From NCBI GenBank assembly GCA_050330205.1, contig JBHJOA010000006.1, positions 1 through 64,000 on the forward strand: a stretch of DNA of 64,000 nt, read 5' to 3'. A program made the position numbers and the translations under genes. The notes under the pieces were generated by a model. That model did no database searches and was not told the DNA's origin. It worked only from the letters and a program-made list of their open reading frames with translations. Each line of letters opens with the position of its first letter. Position 1 is the stretch's first letter. Of this stretch, positions 1 to 8,134 are shown piece after piece. Origin of the DNA: Pelagibius sp050330205. GTDB taxonomy: Bacteria > Pseudomonadota > Alphaproteobacteria > Kiloniellales > Kiloniellaceae.

Positions 1-203
1 CCGCCACGATCGGCGACCACGCTGGTCAGGATGGTGGGCACGCCGAAGACCTTCGCGGCCTTCGCCAGCGCAGCCGAATTGTTGACCACGGTATGCGGAT
101 CGTGGCTGTTCAGGTTCGCCAGCTGGTAAGGCTGGTGGTCGATCAGAACGAGTACCGAGTCTTCTGGACGAAGGAGAGAATCCAAGCCGTTGCGAAAAGT
201 CAT
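1..203 (-). CDS. Isochorismatase-family hydrolase (partial, N-terminal part)
   Basis: The gene runs off the left edge of the window, so only the first 67 or so residues are visible. The N-terminus reads as a cysteine hydrolase of the isochorismatase/YcaC group: a short lead-in, then a strand with the catalytic-type aspartate in VLVLIDHQPYQ, followed by an asparagine-rich helix and the VPTILTSV strand. The family hydrolyses amides or related bonds with an Asp-Lys-Cys triad; only the Asp region is present here, so the substrate cannot be judged. The start at 203 is supported by a strong AGGAGAT ribosome site just upstream. It is divergent from the pirin gene, with about 260 bases between them. 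Confidence 0.8.
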   Translation of the reverse strand, partial: MTFRNGLDSLLRPEDSVLVLIDHQPYQLANLNSHDPHTVVNNSAALAKAAKVFGVPTILTSVVADRG

Positions 204-462
204 CCAGATCTCCTAGATCTTGAGGGAAGCGCTCATTGGCTGCTGGAAACTAGCGAACGCTCTTGATCGCTGCGGTGCAGAAACTGCCGGACCGGTGCCG
301 TTCTTGCTTCCTTTCTGCCTCGTCGCTGCGCGGAGACTTGAGTTCATTCGGTTTCTCGGGGAGGCTGCGACTGAATTCGACCATCTGCCGACAGGAATGT
401 GTGACTGCCCATCTGGCGAGCGCAGTAAGCGACAATCTCCATCAGTGGTCCGACGAGAGAGG

Positions 463-1407
463 ATGATGCGCATGAGTTGGAACCCGGCAATCGAACCAGG
501 CTGTCCGGACGAGGTCGAGGTCGACGCGATCGAAACTCTCATCGTCCCACGTTCCCGGGACCTTGGCGGTTTCGAGGTCCGGCGCGCCTTGCCCGCACCG
601 AAGCGGCAGATGGTTGGGCCGTTCATCTTCTTTGATCAGGCCGGTCCGGCCGAGTTTCTGACTGGGCAGGGCGTCGACGTCCGACCGCATCCGCATATCG
701 GCCTCGGCACGGTTACCTACCTGTTCAAAGGCGACTTCCATCACCGCGACAGCACCGGTGCCGACCAGATCATCAGCCCCGGCGCGCTGAACTGGATGGT
801 CGCCGGGCGTGGCGTTACCCACTCTGAGCGCACCTCCGCAGCAGCCCGCAGTGGTCCGAACAGCCTGTTCGGGATACAGACCTGGCTGGCCCTGCCGGAC
901 AGCCACGAGGACGTGGCGCCCAGCTTCGAGCATCACGGCAAGGATTCGCTGCCGATGATCGACGATCATGGCGTCTCGGTTCGGCTTATTCTTGGAAACG
1001 CCTACGGCAAGGTGGCTCCCGCGACCATGTTCTCGGAAACGTTCTACGCAGACGTAAAACTCGAGCCGGGAAGCCGCCTGCCGATGCCGGATGACCACGA
1101 GGATCGGGGAATCTACATCGTCGAGGGCTCGATCTCGGTCGCGGGACAGGAATTCGAGGCGTCGCAGATGATGGTGTTTCGGCCCGGCGACCGCATCACG
1201 GTGGCCGCCGGAGACCAGGGCGCGCGGCTGATGATCCTCGGCGGCGCGACTTTCAGCGGACCGCGCTACATCTGGTGGAACTTCGTCGCCTCGTCGAAGG
1301 AGCGCATCGAGCTCGCCAAGGCGGAGTGGCGCGCCGCGAACTGGGGCAAGGGGCGCTTCGACCTGCCTGTCGACGACCGGAATGAACACATTCCCCTTCC
1401 GGATTGA
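463..1407 (+). CDS. Pirin family protein
   Basis: A two-domain cupin protein of about 314 residues. The N-terminal cupin carries the metal-ligand pattern of pirins: the HPHIG histidines and, further on, the HSE pair, which bind a single Fe or Ni/Cu. The C-terminal cupin ends with the usual pirin tail (FSGPRYIWWNFV). Bacterial pirins act as quercetinase-like dioxygenases or redox-sensitive binding proteins; which applies here cannot be told. I chose the ATG at 463, preceded by GAGAGG; the ATG at 472 is an alternative. The frame is open far upstream, but that part does not look like coding sequence. The next gene begins 26 bases after the stop, so the two are probably co-transcribed. Confidence 0.88.
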   Translation: MMRMSWNPAIEPGCPDEVEVDAIETLIVPRSRDLGGFEVRRALPAPKRQMVGPFIFFDQAGPAEFLTGQGVDVRPHPHIGLGTVTYLFKGDFHHRDSTGADQIISPGALNWMVAGRGVTHSERTSAAARSGPNSLFGIQTWLALPDSHEDVAPSFEHHGKDSLPMIDDHGVSVRLILGNAYGKVAPATMFSETFYADVKLEPGSRLPMPDDHEDRGIYIVEGSISVAGQEFEASQMMVFRPGDRITVAAGDQGARLMILGGATFSGPRYIWWNFVASSKERIELAKAEWRAANWGKGRFDLPVDDRNEHIPLPD

Positions 1408-1432
1408 CCGAAAACAGCGTGGAGAAACCGAA

Positions 1433-2680
1433 ATGAACAAGTGGCCCCATCTCGACTACCTCAGCTGGCGCGAAACGTGTTCAGCCTTGCATCTTTATCT
1501 CCAGATCGCCGGCAAATACCGGCTGGCGCACACACCGTGGCTCAACCATTCGTGGAACGCGACCTTCTATGTCACGCCGAGGGGGCTGGCGTCCTCGCCC
1601 ATCCCGGACGGCCCGGGCATCGAAATCCTGTTCGATCTTCGCGAACACAGGGTCGTGGGCAACTGCGGCAACGGCCGCAAGGCTTCGTTCGCGCTCGAAC
1701 CGATGACGGTCGCAGCCTTCCACGCCAAGTTCGTCAGCTTGATCACCGAGCTTGGCGGCACGCCGACTTTCCACGGCTCGCCGAACGAGGTGCCGTATCC
1801 TGTCCCGTTTGCCGAGGATGATCGCGACCGGCCCTATGACCGGGAAGCCGTGCAACGCTACCATCAGGCCTTGGTGGCGGTTGACAGGATGTTCAACAGA
1901 TTCCGGACCTCCTTCCTCGGCAAGTCCAGTCCCGTTCACCTGTTCTGGGGGGCTCTGGATCTTGCCGTCACCCGCTTTTCGGGCCGGCGCGCGCCGCTCC
2001 ACCCGGCGGGCATCCCCGCCTTGCCTGACGACGTGGCGCAGGAGGCCTATGACCGCGAGGTGTCCTCGGCGGGCTTCTGGCCGGGCGGCAACGGCATCGA
2101 CTACCCGGCATTCTATGCCTATGCTTATCCGGCGCCAGGCGGTTACCGCGCCGCAACAGTACAGCCCGATGCCGCGTTCTGGCACGAGGGCCTGTCGGAA
2201 TTCGTCCTCCCCTACGATGCGGTACAAATGGCCGCCGACCCCGACGAAGCGCTGATGGCTTTCCTGGTCTCGACCTATGAGGCGGCGGCCGATCTGGGCG
2301 GATGGGACCGCGATCTTCTGGAATGCGCGCACGGGCGGCCGCGACAGGTGCGCGCGCCCGACGCGGCGCTGGCAGGGAATGCGCTTCCCGGCACCGATGA
2401 AAACGTCGAGCGCCAGGATGGCGCATCGAAGGGGCGATACCGGCTGGTCGTCGATGGCGTCGAGGCAGAGATGACCTACAGCCGGGCCGGCGAAGGTTTG
2501 ATCATTATCGACCACACCGAAGTGCCGGCGGCCTTGCGCGGCCGCAAGGTTGGCCAGCGACTGGTGCGCCAGGCGATCGAGGATGCGCGGCGCGACGGTG
2601 TCGCCGTCATGCCGCTCTGCCCCTTTGCGAAGGCGCAGATCGGTCGCCACCCGGAATGGCAGGATGTGCTGCGTCGGTGA
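1433..2680 (+). CDS. DUF5996 protein fused to a GNAT-type acetyltransferase domain
   Basis: About 415 residues. Roughly residues 1-300 match the DUF5996 pattern (WPHLDYLSWRET at the start, then SPVHLFWGALDLAVTRFSGR and WHEGLSEFVLPYD). Residues from about 325 to the end form a compact GCN5-related N-acetyltransferase of the YjdJ type, with EVPAALRGRKVGQRLV as the acetyl-CoA pyrophosphate loop and a CPFAKAQIGRHPEW tail. DUF5996 has no known function. The small acetyltransferase normally occurs as a separate protein of about 95 residues, so the fusion is unusual. The start at 1433 has GGAG nine bases upstream. It probably forms an operon with the pirin gene. Confidence 0.8.
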   Translation: MNKWPHLDYLSWRETCSALHLYLQIAGKYRLAHTPWLNHSWNATFYVTPRGLASSPIPDGPGIEILFDLREHRVVGNCGNGRKASFALEPMTVAAFHAKFVSLITELGGTPTFHGSPNEVPYPVPFAEDDRDRPYDREAVQRYHQALVAVDRMFNRFRTSFLGKSSPVHLFWGALDLAVTRFSGRRAPLHPAGIPALPDDVAQEAYDREVSSAGFWPGGNGIDYPAFYAYAYPAPGGYRAATVQPDAAFWHEGLSEFVLPYDAVQMAADPDEALMAFLVSTYEAAADLGGWDRDLLECAHGRPRQVRAPDAALAGNALPGTDENVERQDGASKGRYRLVVDGVEAEMTYSRAGEGLIIIDHTEVPAALRGRKVGQRLVRQAIEDARRDGVAVMPLCPFAKAQIGRHPEWQDVLRR

Positions 2681-2723
2681 TAGGAGGGTGGCGGCGGATC
2701 ATGGCGTCGCTCTGCGGCATCTC

Positions 2724-2843
2724 GATCGGTCGGCCGCTACTCCCGAGGAAGTCGCCAGCCTGATCATGTTTCTCGCATCGGACAGGGCCGCCAGCATCAG
2801 CGGATCCGAGTTCGTCACCGATGGCGGGACGCCGATTGCTTGA
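2724..2843 (+). pseudogene. 3' remnant of a short-chain dehydrogenase/reductase gene
   Basis: Only the last 39 or so codons of an SDR gene remain. They encode the C-terminal signature of classical SDRs: TPEEVASLIMFLASD followed by ISGSEFVTDGG and a short tail before TGA. No Rossmann core (TGxxxGIG, YxxxK) precedes it in any frame; the upstream sequence belongs to the previous gene. The 5' part has therefore been deleted, consistent with a recombination scar that continues into the non-coding stretch to the right. Confidence 0.75.
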
Positions 2844-3667
2844 GGTTGCGCGGTCACCGACGGCAAGTGGGATGGCACCTTTCCGTGATCCCAACCCAGA
2901 AACCAGACTTTCCCAAATCGGCCCCACACAGGTCACCCATGGACTTACGCGAAGGACGGCAGAGGCGCAGCCACCATACAGATGCGGCCAGGGAATGTCG
3001 GTATCGGAGGTTGTGAGCCAATGATACCGCATACAGTCGTGGGGCATTGGTTGCGGGGTTTCGCGGTCCCTGGGGATGGAAGAGGCGCGCCAGAGAGTAG
3101 GTCAAAAGGACCTTGATCGCAGTTGGGAGCGCTGGAGCGTATATGGTGGTGCGCCCGCGATTTGAACCTATCCTGCTCCGACATTCGGCCTTACGATGTG
3201 GTGCCAGAACGTGCAGCCGCTCGATTCTCACAATAGTTCGTCGTATCTGGTAGCACGAGATGATAAGTGCGAATGGCTAGAGGGCTGATTTTTGGGAATC
3301 GAACCAACACACTAGAGAGATTCGTTGGTAGTTTTGTTGGTATGCCCAGGCCCTTGGCGCGGAATTGTCAGCCTATATCAACGGGTTGGCGTATTGATTG
3401 GATTCCGCCCCTGGGCACCATTACATTTCCAAGCACTTGATCTACCGCCGTTTTTTCTGAGGTGGGACACTTTTGGCGGCCGGGTGGGACACTAGGAGTT
3501 CCATTCCCGTTTCCGGTCAGGCTTTTCCGGAGGGCCTTCTCGGTGTAGCGCTGGGCCTGTAGTTGCGGGAAAACCGGAAGCGCCCGCGCTTTGGCATTCA
3601 AGTCCCGGGACCTCGTTCGGTAAGATATAGCCAGCCGTCCCGCACCACCTGCCGTCCGCTGTATCTC
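2844..3667. other. Long non-coding stretch, probable insertion scar
   Basis: About 820 bases without a recognisable gene between the SDR remnant and the MscS gene. Base composition is visibly less GC-rich than the neighbours. Short open frames exist on both strands but none resembles a known protein or has a convincing ribosome site. It contains two direct copies of GGTGGGACACT (see separate entry) and a TTGGTAG/TTGGTATG near-repeat around 3324-3344. I see no intact transposase or integrase. Confidence 0.55.
3461..3493. repeat. Two direct copies of GGTGGGACACT, possible IS end
   Basis: The 11-mer GGTGGGACACT occurs at 3461-3471 and again at 3483-3493, a 22-base period. Repeated short motifs spaced like this are found at the ends of IS21-type elements, so this could be the surviving terminus of a lost insertion sequence. 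The partner end and the transposase are not present. Confidence 0.4.
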
Positions 3668-4555
3668 CTACACCAGTTCCAGAGCGCGCTGGGGCGGCGG
3701 AATCTTCGCCTCCCGAAGCGCGGCATCCACCTCGCTGAGAATGGAATCGCGGCAGTCAATGTCGTTGGCGAACGACGGCACCCAGTAGCGAACCGCGTAG
3801 ACGATGCCGTCGGCTGTGTAAGAGAGCAGCCGTGCGTCCGGTTCCGGCTCGGGCAGAATCAATTGCGAACGCTTGGCCGCGCTCACCAGTAGTCGCTTGG
3901 CACCGACCGCGTCGAGCCGGTGGTTCAGCGTGATCTTCACCTGGGCGCGGTAGTGCTTTTGTGGGGCACTGAAGTTGGTGAGCTTCTGGCGCGCGATCTG
4001 GCTGTTGGGCACGATCATATAGGTGGAGTCGCGGCTCAGCAGACGCGAGGTCCGCCAGCCGATTTCGACCACCCGCCCGTTGATGACGTCGTCGATATCC
4101 ACCCAGTCCCCGATACGATAGGGCGCCTCGAGGCCGAGCGCGATTCCGGAGAGGGTGTCCGCTACGACGTTGCGAATCGCAAAGCCGATGACCGCGATCA
4201 GAATTCCCGAGCTTGCCAGGGCCCCGCTCACGGAATAGCCAAGGACGAGCATCGCCGTGGCGATCAGCGCCACGAAGAACAGGACGGCCCCGATGATCTC
4301 CTGCAACAGCCGCGGCACGCGTTGCCGCGACCGCGTCATGCGCTCAAGACCCACGCCGATCAGCCGCGATCCCAACCAGGCCGCGGTGAAGTAGCAGAAT
4401 CCGCCGGTCACGACCCGGACGACCCCGAGATCGAGGTTGAGCGCGAGGGACTCCGCTACCGCTTCATATGAGGCATAGGCAAAGACGCCCACGGTGAAGA
4501 ACGCCACCGGCGCCAGAATGTGGGAAAGCCTGCCTCTGCTCGCGCCGGCACGCAT
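3668..4555 (-). CDS. Mechanosensitive ion channel, MscS family
   Basis: About 295 residues. Three or four hydrophobic segments come first (around residues 12-35, 45-60, 75-100 and 105-125). The last is the pore-lining helix, followed by the MscS beta domain signature (YRIGDWVDID, then G-RVVEIGWRTSRL and the IVPNSQI motif). These channels open under membrane tension to release solutes during hypo-osmotic shock. The start at 4555 is chosen because the upstream frame overlaps the spacer after the DUF1127 gene and is not protein-like; the ribosome site (GGAAAG) is modest. It lies downstream of three small genes on the same strand and may share their transcript. Confidence 0.85.
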   Translation of the reverse strand: MRAGASRGRLSHILAPVAFFTVGVFAYASYEAVAESLALNLDLGVVRVVTGGFCYFTAAWLGSRLIGVGLERMTRSRQRVPRLLQEIIGAVLFFVALIATAMLVLGYSVSGALASSGILIAVIGFAIRNVVADTLSGIALGLEAPYRIGDWVDIDDVINGRVVEIGWRTSRLLSRDSTYMIVPNSQIARQKLTNFSAPQKHYRAQVKITLNHRLDAVGAKRLLVSAAKRSQLILPEPEPDARLLSYTADGIVYAVRYWVPSFANDIDCRDSILSEVDAALREAKIPPPQRALELV

Positions 4556-4592
4556 GCCGCTTTCCGCCTGCGCCGCTCTGACATGGGCCACA

Positions 4593-4868
4593 TCAGGACC
4601 TCGCGGCGTCGGCCAGCGCCCGACCGTCTGCGCGGCTGCCGGGCGCCGATGGCTTTGCCCGAGAGGCCGGCGCGGACGGCAGCGGAACGGAGACCCGCGC
4701 CAGGTCGCGCGCGTAGTCGGTAATGCCATGGCGCGGAATGCCGATCACGGCCAACGCGCGGTCGTCGAGCTGTGCCAAGGCAGAGACCGTCCGGCGCTGC
4801 ACCATGTTGCGCAACCGCAGTGCGAGAAAACGCAGAACTCGGAAGCTCAAGCGGCTGATCCAGGGCAT
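4593..4868 (-). CDS. DUF1127 domain protein
   Basis: A 91-residue basic protein. Its centre carries the DUF1127 signature: a helix, then LAQLDDRALAVIGIPRHGI and YARD. Small DUF1127 proteins in alphaproteobacteria bind RNA or affect phosphate and carbon physiology and are frequently stress-induced. Here the domain is followed by about 30 extra residues rich in alanine, serine and arginine. The ATG at 4868 has AAGGA at good spacing. It is the third gene of a leftward small-gene group leading to MscS. Confidence 0.78.
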   Translation of the reverse strand: MPWISRLSFRVLRFLALRLRNMVQRRTVSALAQLDDRALAVIGIPRHGITDYARDLARVSVPLPSAPASRAKPSAPGSRADGRALADAARS

Positions 4869-4900
4869 GGCAGATTCCTTCTTCCAACACTGAGTACCAA

Positions 4901-5104
4901 TCAGCGAATCCAGCCTGGAGGATCGCTGGCAGGGAACGATCCGATCGAGGAGATCTCGACGGCGTCCGGCACCTCGCACTGCGCCTCGGCGCACTGCTCT
5001 GCCGGGGTCGGTGCAACGATGTCGTCTGCTGCTGGCGCCGCCTGCACTGCCGTGCCTGGCGCGCCGGCGTCGTGCGGGCGATGCCCAATCCGAATCTCGT
5101 GCAT
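4901..5104 (-). CDS. Small hypothetical protein with SFPASDPP motif
   Basis: A 67-residue protein of unknown function. The first two thirds are low-complexity and acidic/alanine-rich. The C-terminus ends with SSIGSFPASDPPGW, a motif that recurs at the end of many small proteobacterial proteins and is the main reason to believe the gene is real. It begins at the ATG at 5104, preceded by GGAAGG. There are no membrane segments or cysteine clusters beyond two scattered cysteines. It sits between two other small genes on the same strand. Confidence 0.6.
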   Translation of the reverse strand: MHEIRIGHRPHDAGAPGTAVQAAPAADDIVAPTPAEQCAEAQCEVPDAVEISSIGSFPASDPPGWIR

Positions 5105-5300
5105 GGTCTCTACCTTCCAGGGGTTTTGCGTCAACGACGCGGGAACGGATCGTGGTGCTCGCGGTGGCGGCCGTCTCCGAGCATTGGCCGCCACCGCCGA
5201 GCACGTCGGCTGCACTTGCGCTCACGAGCCTAAGCCGCTCCTCACCCGACAGAGGGCCGTCGAAGGGTCGCGGCCAGAGGCTCAGGAAAGAGCGATTGGC

Positions 5301-5474
5301 TCAGACTATTTCGGAGATAATAGCGGCGCCAAACAGTGCAGCCGAAATGGCAGCCAGGATGCGAACCTGCACCCGCGTCATTCGGCGCCAGGTATAGGAC
5401 TCGCGCACATACTTCTCCGGATCATCCGGGGTAACGGGAGCGAAGGTCGAAACACCCTTAATGTTGCCGTGCAT
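5301..5474 (-). CDS. Small single-span membrane protein, unknown function
   Basis: A 57-residue protein with a hydrophilic N-terminal half, a basic stretch (WRRMTRVQVR) and a C-terminal hydrophobic helix of about 18 residues, suggesting a tail-anchored inner-membrane peptide. The ATG at 5474 has a clear AAGGAGT site eight bases upstream; the longer upstream extension is not protein-like. It is the first gene of the leftward group and divergent from the OxyR-like regulator, whose binding-site candidates lie in the shared intergenic region. Confidence 0.6.
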   Translation of the reverse strand: MHGNIKGVSTFAPVTPDDPEKYVRESYTWRRMTRVQVRILAAISAALFGAAIISEIV

Positions 5475-5534
5475 GGCCCTACTCCTTTTCGACTGGTTAT
5501 CCGCAAACACCCGCTGATGCGCACGGTGCTGGTT

Positions 5535-5550
5535 CACTATTGAAATAGTG
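5535..5550. promoter_or_regulatory. 16-bp palindrome in the divergent promoter region
   Basis: CACTATT-GA-AATAGTG is a perfect inverted repeat with 7-bp arms and a 2-base centre. It lies between the small membrane-protein gene (starts 5474, leftward) and the LysR gene (starts 5616, rightward). It is a candidate operator for the adjacent regulator; function is inferred from position and symmetry only. Confidence 0.5.
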
Positions 5551-5592
5551 AGTTGAGAGCCATAGGTTAAATCGAATTAAAATTCTCAGATG

Positions 5593-5607
5593 ATAGCTTC
5601 AGGCTAT
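5593..5607. promoter_or_regulatory. OxyR-like half-operator ATAG-N7-CTAT
   Basis: The 15-mer ATAGCTTCAGGCTAT matches the described OxyR element ATAGnTnnnAnCTAT at all fixed positions except one. It ends nine bases before the ATG of the OxyR-like gene, where binding would overlap the ribosome site or start of transcription and fit autorepression. A second properly phased element upstream is not visible. Confidence 0.55.
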
Positions 5608-5615
5608 GGAATGAA

Positions 5616-6539
5616 ATGAGGCCAACCCTTCGCCAACTGCAGTACCTGGTAGCCGTCGCCGAGACCGGGCACTTCGGCGAGGCGGCCAAAAGGGTGAACG
5701 TCAGCCAGCCAAGCCTGTCAGCGCAGATCGCTGACATGGAAACGGAGCTTGGAACGGTGCTGGTGGAACGGGGCCGTCACGGCGCGGTGCTGACCCCGAA
5801 CGGCGAAGAGGCTGTGCGGCGGGCGCGGCTGGTCCTGCGGGATATGGACGACCTCAAGGCGGCCGCGCTTTCCCTTACCGATCACCTGACCGGCCGGCTG
5901 CGCCTGGGCGTCCTGCCGACCATAGGGCCCTACCTCTTGCCGCCCGCCGCTCGCCGCCTGCACGCAGCCTATCCCAGCCTGCGCTTCACTGTGCGAGAAG
6001 AGCGCGCCTCCGACCTGGAGACACACCTGCAGGAAGGTCGCTTCGACACCGTGATCTCGACGGTCGACGATCATAAGAACTGCAGGTCGGCATTCCTCTT
6101 CGAGGACCATCTGTGGATCTGCATGGCCCATGACGATCCGCTGGCCGGAGACTCCGGTCCGGTCGAACTGTCGGCGTTGAAGGGCCGCGAACTGCTGAGC
6201 CTCGGGTACTGGCACTGGCAGAGCCTGGACCTCAAGGTTCACGCGATCGCGGAGACTTCCGGTGCCGTCGTCAGCACCGAATACGAGGGGTCGACCCTGG
6301 ACGCGATCCGGCAGATGGCGGAGATGGGGGCGGGCCTTGCCATACTCCCGAGTCTTTACGCGCTCACGGAGGTGCGTCGCGATCCACACATGATCATCAG
6401 AAGGATCAACGATCCTTTGGCCGTGCGGCAAATCTCCCTGATCTGGCGCGACACGTCGCCGCTTGATCGCAGTTTCACGACCCTGGCCGATGTGTTGCGG
6501 GATGTCAGCAACGCGATCCTCCGGAACGATCTGCCGTGA
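5616..6539 (+). CDS. LysR-family regulator, OxyR-like but without the redox cysteines
   Basis: A 307-residue LysR-type regulator. An N-terminal winged helix-turn-helix (LRQLQYLVAVAETGHFGEAAKRV) is followed by an effector domain that tracks OxyR throughout (GVLPTIGPYLLPP; ATLxxLxxM-like segment; AGLAILPSL). In E. coli OxyR the sensor cysteines lie in the loop following LLMLEDGH; the matching loop here reads LLSLGYWHWQSLDL and contains neither cysteine. The protein therefore probably does not sense peroxide by the classical disulfide. Two cysteines occur elsewhere in the effector domain. It is divergent from a small membrane-protein gene, with two palindromes in between. Confidence 0.85.
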   Translation: MRPTLRQLQYLVAVAETGHFGEAAKRVNVSQPSLSAQIADMETELGTVLVERGRHGAVLTPNGEEAVRRARLVLRDMDDLKAAALSLTDHLTGRLRLGVLPTIGPYLLPPAARRLHAAYPSLRFTVREERASDLETHLQEGRFDTVISTVDDHKNCRSAFLFEDHLWICMAHDDPLAGDSGPVELSALKGRELLSLGYWHWQSLDLKVHAIAETSGAVVSTEYEGSTLDAIRQMAEMGAGLAILPSLYALTEVRRDPHMIIRRINDPLAVRQISLIWRDTSPLDRSFTTLADVLRDVSNAILRNDLP

Positions 6540-7029
6540 CATTTCGTGGCGCCGCCAGCAGACGAAGCGACAGAAGAGACAACCAACACGCGATCTTGGG
6601 TTCGACCGGCGCGATGTCGACCTTGGCGTCGGCGCCCCGGAACAGGGACTCGCCGCGGCGAGCGTTCGCCCCGGCGCGCGCGCAGCTTCCATTTGTGGTC
6701 CAGGCAAACTCGGTCAGACACAATCGGTGAAGGTTTCGAGATTCTCGTGCCTTCCGCAATTAGCTAACCGTTTGGCAAGGCGCTGGCTTTCCACGGTTCT
6801 ATGAGGCCGGCCTTGGGCACCATTCTCTGGATAGGCTCACCCAAATCAAATCAGTCGGCTATGTGGAAGCTGGACAACCTGGCGGATGCTACGGCCGGAA
6901 AGTTCGCGGCAATTTTCGAGCCGATCCACGCGTTCGGCTGTGGCGACCCGGTAAGCCGGGCCGGGCCGCCAGACGCCGATCGCGGCGCTGCCGGGACGGC
7001 AGCGCCGCTGTAGCGGGTCCACGCGTCGG
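6540..7029. other. Non-coding stretch between convergent genes
   Basis: About 490 bases between the ends of the LysR gene (rightward) and the alpha/beta hydrolase (leftward). I see no convincing gene: the short open frames lack ribosome sites and family resemblance. The only clear structure is the long GC-rich hairpin at its right end. Confidence 0.5.
6982..7008 (-). terminator. Strong GC hairpin after the alpha/beta hydrolase gene
   Basis: A perfect 11-bp stem (GCGGCGCTGCC paired with GGCAGCGCCGC) with a five-base loop begins 21 bases beyond the stop of the leftward hydrolase gene. No T-run follows on that strand, so it may act as a transcript-end stabiliser or assist termination rather than be a textbook intrinsic terminator. 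Confidence 0.5.
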
Positions 7030-8007
7030 TCAGGCCTGGATAAAGGCGAGCAGGTCCTGGTTGAGTTGATCCTTGTGCGTGTCCGCCAAGCCGTGCGGGG
7101 CGCCCGGGTAGACCTTCAAGGTGGCATTTCTGACCAACCTGGCGGCCGCGAGCGCTGCCGCATCGATCGGCACGATCTGGTCGTCGTCGCCGTGGACGAT
7201 GAGTGTCGGCACATCGAACTTCTTGAGGTCTTCGGTGAAGTCCGTCTCGGAAAAGGCCTTGATGGAGTCGTAGGTATTCTTGTGGCCGCCCATCATGCCC
7301 TGCACCCAGAACGCGTCGATCAGGCCCTGGGAGACCTTTGCCCCCGGCCGATTGAAGCCGAAGAAGGGTCCGCCGGCGATGTCCTTGTAGAGCTGGGAAC
7401 GGTCGGCGAGGCTGGCGGCGCGGAGCCCGTCGAACACCTCGATCGGCAGGCCGCCGGGATTGGCCGCAGTCTTCAGCATGAGCGGCGGCACCGCGGAGAT
7501 CAGGGCGGCCTTGGCCACGCGCTTCGTGCCATGCCGGCCGATATAGCGGGCGACCTCGCCGCCGCCGGTCGAGAAGCCGACCAGCACCGCATTCTCGAGA
7601 TCGAGCGTTTCGATCACCTGCGCCAGGTCGTCGGCGTAGCTGTCCATCTCGTTGCCGTTCCAAGGCTGGCTGGAACGGCCGTGGCCGCGACGGTCATGGG
7701 CGATGGCGCGGTAGCCGTTGGAGGCCAGGAAGAGCATCTGCGATTCCCAGCTGTCCGAACTCAGCGGCCAGCCATGGCTGAAGACGACCGGCTGTCCGCT
7801 GCCCCAGTCCTTGTAATAGAGCTTGGTGCCATCCCGCGTGGCGATGGTGTTGGCAACAGGGCCTTCATCCGGCATACCCGGCGTGGCGGACCCGGACTGT
7901 GCGGCGGCTGGTGTCGCCAGCACCGCAGCCGGCAGGCTTGCTGCGCCGGCGATGCCGATCAGGACGTTGCGGCGCGAGGCGGCGGGGAATGAATGTGAGC
8001 GTACCAT
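7030..8007 (-). CDS. Exported alpha/beta hydrolase, chloroperoxidase-like, with Tat-type signal
   Basis: About 325 residues. The N-terminus has a twin-arginine motif (SRRNVL) followed by a hydrophobic stretch ending in AxA (ATPAAAQ), so export through the Tat route is likely. The mature part is an alpha/beta hydrolase of the non-heme chloroperoxidase/esterase group: an oxyanion region HGWPLS, the nucleophile elbow GFSTGG, an acid in HGDDDQIVP and the catalytic histidine in GAPHGL. Such enzymes hydrolyse esters and can perform perhydrolysis. The ATG at 8007 has AAGGAGT upstream. It lies 127 bases from a second exported hydrolase on the same strand, suggesting a joint transcript. Confidence 0.85.
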   Translation of the reverse strand: MVRSHSFPAASRRNVLIGIAGAASLPAAVLATPAAAQSGSATPGMPDEGPVANTIATRDGTKLYYKDWGSGQPVVFSHGWPLSSDSWESQMLFLASNGYRAIAHDRRGHGRSSQPWNGNEMDSYADDLAQVIETLDLENAVLVGFSTGGGEVARYIGRHGTKRVAKAALISAVPPLMLKTAANPGGLPIEVFDGLRAASLADRSQLYKDIAGGPFFGFNRPGAKVSQGLIDAFWVQGMMGGHKNTYDSIKAFSETDFTEDLKKFDVPTLIVHGDDDQIVPIDAAALAAARLVRNATLKVYPGAPHGLADTHKDQLNQDLLAFIQA

Positions 8008-8134
8008 TGGGATACTCCTTCGACAGATGGTTGGATGAAGTCTTCCCGTGGGTGCGCTCGGCCGTGGCGCCGAGGTCACCGGCGGGACGATTGGACGTAG
8101 TTCTCTTGGCAAAACGGGTGCTGGACTTGCACGG

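Noticed and set aside
3150..3170. tRNA T-arm-like sequence on the reverse strand (GGTTCAAATC)
   Set aside because: The flanking bases do not form a T-stem, and no anticodon arm or acceptor stem can be drawn.
3291..3345. Possible integrase start or tRNA-end attachment site (GGAATCGAACC, then TTGGTAG/TTGGTATG)
   Set aside because: The frame that follows is 32 codons with no integrase motif, and no matching second copy is present in the window.
3368..3601. 77-codon leftward frame in the scar region
   Set aside because: It has no ribosome site, no recognisable motif and crosses the direct repeats.
6801..7013. 70-codon rightward frame
   Set aside because: It has no ribosome site, and it includes the GC-rich hairpin that follows the hydrolase gene.
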